45,030 nucleotides of DNA from NCBI GenBank assembly GCA_041569895.1, contig JBFFXF010000020.1:1-45030 (forward strand), in the 5' to 3' direction. This DNA is from JBFFXF01 sp041569895 (GTDB taxonomy: Bacteria > Planctomycetota > UBA8108 > JACQVS01). The position numbers were made by a program, and so were the translations under genes. Below, one piece after another: positions 41,238 through 45,030 of this stretch (positions within the stretch are counted from its first letter, which is position 1; the number at the start of each line of letters is the position of its first letter). The notes under the pieces are model-generated. The model saw only the letters and a list, made by a program, of their open reading frames with translations, was not told the DNA's origin and did no database searches.

Positions 41238-43256
41238 ATGACTCCGGATAAGATCCGAAATGTCGTGTTCATCGGACAGAGCGGCGCCGGCAAGACGTCG
41301 CTGATCGAACACGTTCTCGCAAAGTGCGGCGCCGTGGAGCGAGTCGGCAGCATCGACGAGGGCACGTCGATCCTCGACTCCGACGATCTCGAGAGGGAGC
41401 GCCAGCACTCGATCGATCCGGCACTGGCCTTCTTCGAGCGGGACGGGGTGCACGTCAATCTGATCGACACGCCGGGCTACCGCGACTTCGTGGGGAACGT
41501 CTTCGGCCCGCTGCAGGCGGTCGAGTGCGCGGTGCTCGTGGTCGACGCCGACGAGGGAGTCCGGCCGCACACGCGGAAGCTCTGGAATCTCGCCGCCGAC
41601 CTCGAGCTTCCCCGGTTCGTGGTCATCAATCGGCTCGACCGCGAGAACGCCAAGTTCGACGAGATCCTCGAGCAGATCCAGGCGCTGAGCCCGAAATGCG
41701 TGCCGTTGACCGTGCCCGTGGGCGTCGGCCCGTCGCTCTCCGGCGTCGAGCGCACCTTCGGCGCGAAGAAGGGGTCGTCGGACCTCGCCGAGGCGCACGC
41801 GTCCGCGTTCCTCGAGGCGGTTGTCGAGACCAACGAGGAGCTGCTCGAGAAGTACCTCGGCGGCGAGGAGATCGCCGACGCCGAGCTCGGCGCGCAGCTC
41901 GCCACCGCGGTCAAGGAGCTCGGCGTGTTCCCGGTGCTCTCGACCTCGGTCGTCAAGGACCTGGGGCTGACCGAGCTCGTCGAGACGCTCATCGCCCACG
42001 CGCCTCCAGCGGCGGGGGTCACGGCGGCTGCCGTCGATGGCGGCGACCCCGTCGAGATCGCGCCGGACCCGGCGGGACCACTCTGCGCGTTCGTGTTCCG
42101 CAACGCGAGCGATCCGTTCGTCGGCAAGCTGACGATGCTTCGCATGTATTCCGGCACGCTCCACCAGAACGGCCAGTTCGTCAACCCGTCGACGGGAAAG
42201 ACCGACAAGGTCGGCAAGCTGGTCCGGCTGCAGGGGAAGGAGCAGGTGCCCGTCGAGTCGATCGGCGCGGGCGATCTGTGCGTGCTCCTGAAGGTCGAGA
42301 CGCTCAGGGTCTTCGACACCGTCTGCGGCAGCGACCGTCGCGTCCGCATCGAACCCCCGAAAACGCCGACGCCGATGTACGGCCGCGCCCTCCAGCCCAA
42401 GACGCGCACCGACGAGAAGAAGTTCAGCGAGGCGCTGAGCAAGGTGACCGAGGAAGACCCCGGAGTCGTCGCGAGCCGTGACAAGCGCACCGGCGAGATG
42501 GTCGTGTCGGGGATGAGCCAGCTGCACTTGCAGATGATCATCAATCGACTGAAGGGTCGATACCACGTCGAGGTCAACGCCAAGGAGCCGAAGATACCGT
42601 ACCTCGAGACGATCACCGCGAAGGGCGACGCCCAGTATCGCCACAAGAAGCAGACCGGCGGCGCCGGGGAGTTCGCCGAGGTCTGGATGCGAATCGAGCC
42701 CCTCGAGCGCGGCAGCGATTACGAGTTCTCGAACGAGGTCTTCGGCGGCGCGATCTCGGACAGCTACGTGCAATCGGCGGAGAAGGGCGTCAAGGCGGTG
42801 ATGGAGCAGGGCGTGATCGCCGGGTATCCGGTCGTCGACGTCAAGGTCACGGTGTACGACGGCAAGGAGCACCCGGTCGATTCGAAGGACGTCGCGTTCC
42901 AGAAGGCCGGTCGCGAGGCGTTCAAGCTCGCGGTCCAGAAGGCCAGGCCCGTCCTCCTCGAGCCGATCGTCAACCTCGACGTCACCTTCCCATCAGAAGT
43001 CGTCGGCGACATCACCGGCGATCTCAATCGCCGCCGCGCCCGCGTCCAGGGCATGGACTCCGAGGGCGACTTCCAGACCATCCACGCCCAGGTCCCGCTC
43101 GCCGAGCTCAACGAGTACTCGAACAGCCTCGGCGCCATGTCCGGCGGCCAGGGAACCTACGAGATCGAGATGTCGCACTACGAGGTCGCGCCGGGCAACG
43201 TGCAGCAAAAGGTCGTCGAGGAATCGAAGGCGGCGCTGGAGAAGAAGGACGATTGA
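41238..43256 (+). CDS. EF-G-like GTPase (EF-G paralogue, FusA2 type)
   Basis: This 672-residue translational GTPase has the five-domain EF-G layout but divergent G motifs. The P-loop reads GQSGAGKT (13-20) instead of the usual form with GHIDHGKT. Switch 1 is LERERQHSI, G3 is DTPGY and G4 is NRLDRE. Later domains are recognisable: VSGMSQLHLQMIINRLKGRY, QTGGAGEFAEVWMRIEP, and domain V ending LGAMSGGQGTYEIEMSHYEVAP. These traits match the EF-G2/FusA2 group, which is generally not the main elongation factor and may act in recycling or stress. AAGAGG precedes the ATG, and a good promoter lies upstream. It stands alone, without rps12-rps7 or tuf. Confidence 0.92.
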   Translation: MTPDKIRNVVFIGQSGAGKTSLIEHVLAKCGAVERVGSIDEGTSILDSDDLERERQHSIDPALAFFERDGVHVNLIDTPGYRDFVGNVFGPLQAVECAVLVVDADEGVRPHTRKLWNLAADLELPRFVVINRLDRENAKFDEILEQIQALSPKCVPLTVPVGVGPSLSGVERTFGAKKGSSDLAEAHASAFLEAVVETNEELLEKYLGGEEIADAELGAQLATAVKELGVFPVLSTSVVKDLGLTELVETLIAHAPPAAGVTAAAVDGGDPVEIAPDPAGPLCAFVFRNASDPFVGKLTMLRMYSGTLHQNGQFVNPSTGKTDKVGKLVRLQGKEQVPVESIGAGDLCVLLKVETLRVFDTVCGSDRRVRIEPPKTPTPMYGRALQPKTRTDEKKFSEALSKVTEEDPGVVASRDKRTGEMVVSGMSQLHLQMIINRLKGRYHVEVNAKEPKIPYLETITAKGDAQYRHKKQTGGAGEFAEVWMRIEPLERGSDYEFSNEVFGGAISDSYVQSAEKGVKAVMEQGVIAGYPVVDVKVTVYDGKEHPVDSKDVAFQKAGREAFKLAVQKARPVLLEPIVNLDVTFPSEVVGDITGDLNRRRARVQGMDSEGDFQTIHAQVPLAELNEYSNSLGAMSGGQGTYEIEMSHYEVAPGNVQQKVVEESKAALEKKDD

Positions 43257-43604
43257 GGGGGACGTCCCTCGTGCTCGTGCTCGTACCCGTTCCCGTACCC
43301 GTTCCCGTGACCGTGACCGTTCCCGTGACCGTGACCGTGACCCGTGACCGTGACCGTGACCCGTGACCGTGACCGTGACCGATTCCGATTCCGTCCGACC
43401 CCGACCCCGACTCCGATTCCGACTCCGACTCCGATGTCCGATACCGATTCCGATGCCGATGTCTGATACCGATTTCGACTCGGAGTCTGGTCTCTGGTCT
43501 CTGGTCTCTGGTCTCTGATCTCGGACTCTGACCGCTTCCCCTTCTCCAGGTTCATCGAGGACGAGGACGAGGACGATTTTTGCGCACTGGAATCGGTGAC
43601 GCGT
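43257..43604. repeat. Composite intergenic repeat block H, between convergent genes
   Basis: No gene seen. Plus-strand modules: CCCGTT/CCCGTA and CCGTGA hexamers (about 43275-43378), CCGATN/CCGACN hexamers (43379-43480) with the variant CCGATGTCCGATACC, TCTCTGG repeats (about 43483-43530), and GACGAG repeats (43555-43576). The nonamer module is missing. It starts right after the EF-G paralogue stop. The orientation of the GAGACC module is opposite to that in blocks A-F. Confidence 0.88.
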
Positions 43605-45030
43605 CTACCGCGAGCACCCCAGACCATCCGCCGTTGGATCGCACCCCCGTTCCGGGTAGGGCGGTTTCGGCGGTGGGCCGGCCAGGAAGAGGAAGCCGAG
43701 GAGGCGGACCGCGTCGGTGATCGTCACGGTGCCCGAGTCGTCCGTGTCCGCCGCGTCGAGGCACGCGGGCTGGCGGCCGCCGAGGAAGAGGAACTCGAGG
43801 ATGGCCACGGCGTCGGAGATGTTGACCTTGCCGTTCTCCTCGACGTCGCCGCGGACGAAGGTGCTGGGGGACGGCTCGCAGATGACGCCCGCGCTCGACT
43901 GTTCGCCGGAGTGCGCCACGACGCGGTAGAACACGCCGCACGCGTCGGGCGGCGCCGGGTCGGTCCATGATCTCACTCCGCCGCGGAGGTCGGCGACCAT
44001 CTCGCCCGAGCGCTCGATGGTTATGCGCTGGTAGTCGCCGTCGTTCGTCCACTCGAGCTCGTGGCCGCCGGCCGTCGCGCGACACTCGAGGAATCGCACC
44101 GGACGGACGTCGCCGAACGCGCGCCGCATCACCAGATCGGAGACCGCGGTGCGCGTCGAGCTCTCCGAGATGACGAAGCTCCCGCCGGTCGCGTCGAGCG
44201 TGAACCCCCGCACGCGATCGGCGCCGCCGCCGCCGAGCGGCATCTCGTAGCCGGTCAGCAAGCCGCTGCGCGTCAGCTCGACGATCCGCGTGATGCTCCG
44301 ATCGAACGTGCCGGCGCTCGAGAGGTACATCGCGTTTCGTGCGCCGTCGATCACCATGCCGTAGTTCGCCACGCCGTCCTGGTGAATCGGCGCGGGGTGG
44401 GGGAAGCCCGACAGCACGGCGCCGTCGAGGTCGACGTTGATCACCGTGCGGGAATTGCGTTCGAGAATCCAGAGCGTGTCGGTGCCCTCGTCCCACGCCA
44501 TGCCGCTCGGGAAGACCACCAGGGAGCGACGCGGTCGCGGGAGCGGCACCTCGAACTGGCGCCGGAACTCGCCCGAGGAGGCGATGACCCGCACGGGCAG
44601 CTTCACGTCGACGTCATCCGGTCGCGGCGGGGATCCCGGCGTCCAGCCGAGACAGTGGTACTCGCTGGCGCCGTCCTCGACGCGCACGGCGAGCGCGGCC
44701 ACCTGCCACGGCAGCGAGAAGGGCGAGTCGATCGAATCGCGATACTCGAGGTCCTCTCCGAAACGGTGCAGCGAGTCGGAGAGGCGATTGCTCGTCGTGG
44801 CCGCGATCAGGACGCCCTCCACGGGATCGTGGATCAGCTGGGAGATGAGATTGACAGGATGCGAGAACCCGCGACGGACGATCGCGCCGGGTCCGACGAC
44901 CAGCGAGCACACGCGATCGTCGCCCGTGACGCCGCCTCGTGTGGCGCGGACCGAATACGTCCGCCGTCCGGAGGGCGCGTCACGGTCGACGTGCACGACC
45001 GGGTCCGCCGCGAGGGCGGCCCCCGTGACG
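43605..45030 (-). CDS. Secreted-type protein with Fn3-like domain and dockerin-like doublet (5' end cut off)
   Basis: The frame is open to the window edge (the last codons seen read TGAALAADPVVHVDRDAPSG), so the N-terminus lies outside. The central part is a beta-propeller-like run with FPSGMAWDEGTDTLWILERNSRTVINVDLDG, VANYGMVIDGARNAMYLSS and RVRGFTLDATGGSFVISE, suggesting a YncE/NHL-type domain. An Fn3-like domain follows (LEWTNDGDYQRITIERSGEMV to GVFYRVVAHSG). The end carries two dockerin-like units, NISDAVAILEFLFLGGR and TITDAVRLLGFLFLAGP, with GDVEENGK/DTDDSGT calcium-type loops. Function unknown, probably exported. Confidence 0.78.
   Translation of the reverse strand, partial: VTGAALAADPVVHVDRDAPSGRRTYSVRATRGGVTGDDRVCSLVVGPGAIVRRGFSHPVNLISQLIHDPVEGVLIAATTSNRLSDSLHRFGEDLEYRDSIDSPFSLPWQVAALAVRVEDGASEYHCLGWTPGSPPRPDDVDVKLPVRVIASSGEFRRQFEVPLPRPRRSLVVFPSGMAWDEGTDTLWILERNSRTVINVDLDGAVLSGFPHPAPIHQDGVANYGMVIDGARNAMYLSSAGTFDRSITRIVELTRSGLLTGYEMPLGGGGADRVRGFTLDATGGSFVISESSTRTAVSDLVMRRAFGDVRPVRFLECRATAGGHELEWTNDGDYQRITIERSGEMVADLRGGVRSWTDPAPPDACGVFYRVVAHSGEQSSAGVICEPSPSTFVRGDVEENGKVNISDAVAILEFLFLGGRQPACLDAADTDDSGTVTITDAVRLLGFLFLAGPPPKPPYPERGCDPTADGLGCSR

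Overview
The window is high-GC bacterial chromosome, most likely from an uncultured member of the Planctomycetota or a near relative. This is inferred from three large secreted proteins that end in doublets of a dockerin-like LFLGG module, a secreted formylglycine sulfatase, a Tat-exported sugar-acid dehydratase, a futalosine-pathway menaquinone gene, and a Gram-negative lipid A/core set. No rRNA, tRNA, CRISPR array, transposase or phage gene was found. Nearly all of the 45 kb is chromosomal housekeeping DNA.

Layout. 258-3084 (minus): an Rrf2-family regulator, cysteine desulfurase, A-type Fe-S carrier and Nudix hydrolase form one operon behind a well-formed promoter whose -10 lies inside an IscR-type palindrome. 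3128-6018 (minus): a membrane-anchored carboxypeptidase-regulatory-like protein and a Tat-exported mannonate dehydratase-like enolase-superfamily enzyme. 6331-13751: envelope lipid genes. These are a DUF374 acyltransferase and GT9 heptosyltransferase (minus), a compact plus-strand operon of Kdo kinase-like protein, mqnA, GT2 and methyltransferase, and a convergent LpxL-type acyltransferase. The lpxL-like gene follows mdh and a degenerate FGGY-kinase-like gene. 16375-20339: a zinc-ribbon J-domain protein, a sulfatase and a ClpX-like ATPase without the zinc-binding domain. 20571-24476: two large secreted dockerin-like proteins. 24683-29595 (minus): a TIGR03546/TIGR03545-like pair, then a transglutaminase lipoprotein overlapping queA. 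29714-38868 (plus): serS, carA, purA, uppS, cdsA, phoH, pgpH, ybeY. 39063-43256: mnmA (minus), a metallophosphoesterase and an EF-G paralogue (plus). 43605 to the window edge: a third dockerin-like protein, cut off at its 5' end.

The most unusual content lies between the genes. Eight intergenic intervals are filled by composite blocks of short degenerate tandem repeats. The modules are CCGATN hexamers, AATCTGCGN nonamers, GGGNAC hexamers with G-quadruplex potential, GAGACC-type runs and GACGAG/CGTCCT runs. In at least five blocks the core modules keep one order. The hexamer array carries the same internal interruption, CCGATGACCG, in seven of the eight blocks. Some blocks reach into the 3' ends of genes, and one fills almost all of a divergent promoter region. 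A second dispersed family, a GGAAGG-flanked element of about 140 bp, occurs twice in opposite orientation. I can name no established system that explains this; it is the best candidate here for something undescribed.

Limits: everything was read by eye, without similarity searches. Promoters, operators and hairpins are consensus matches only. Start codons are choices among alternatives where stated.
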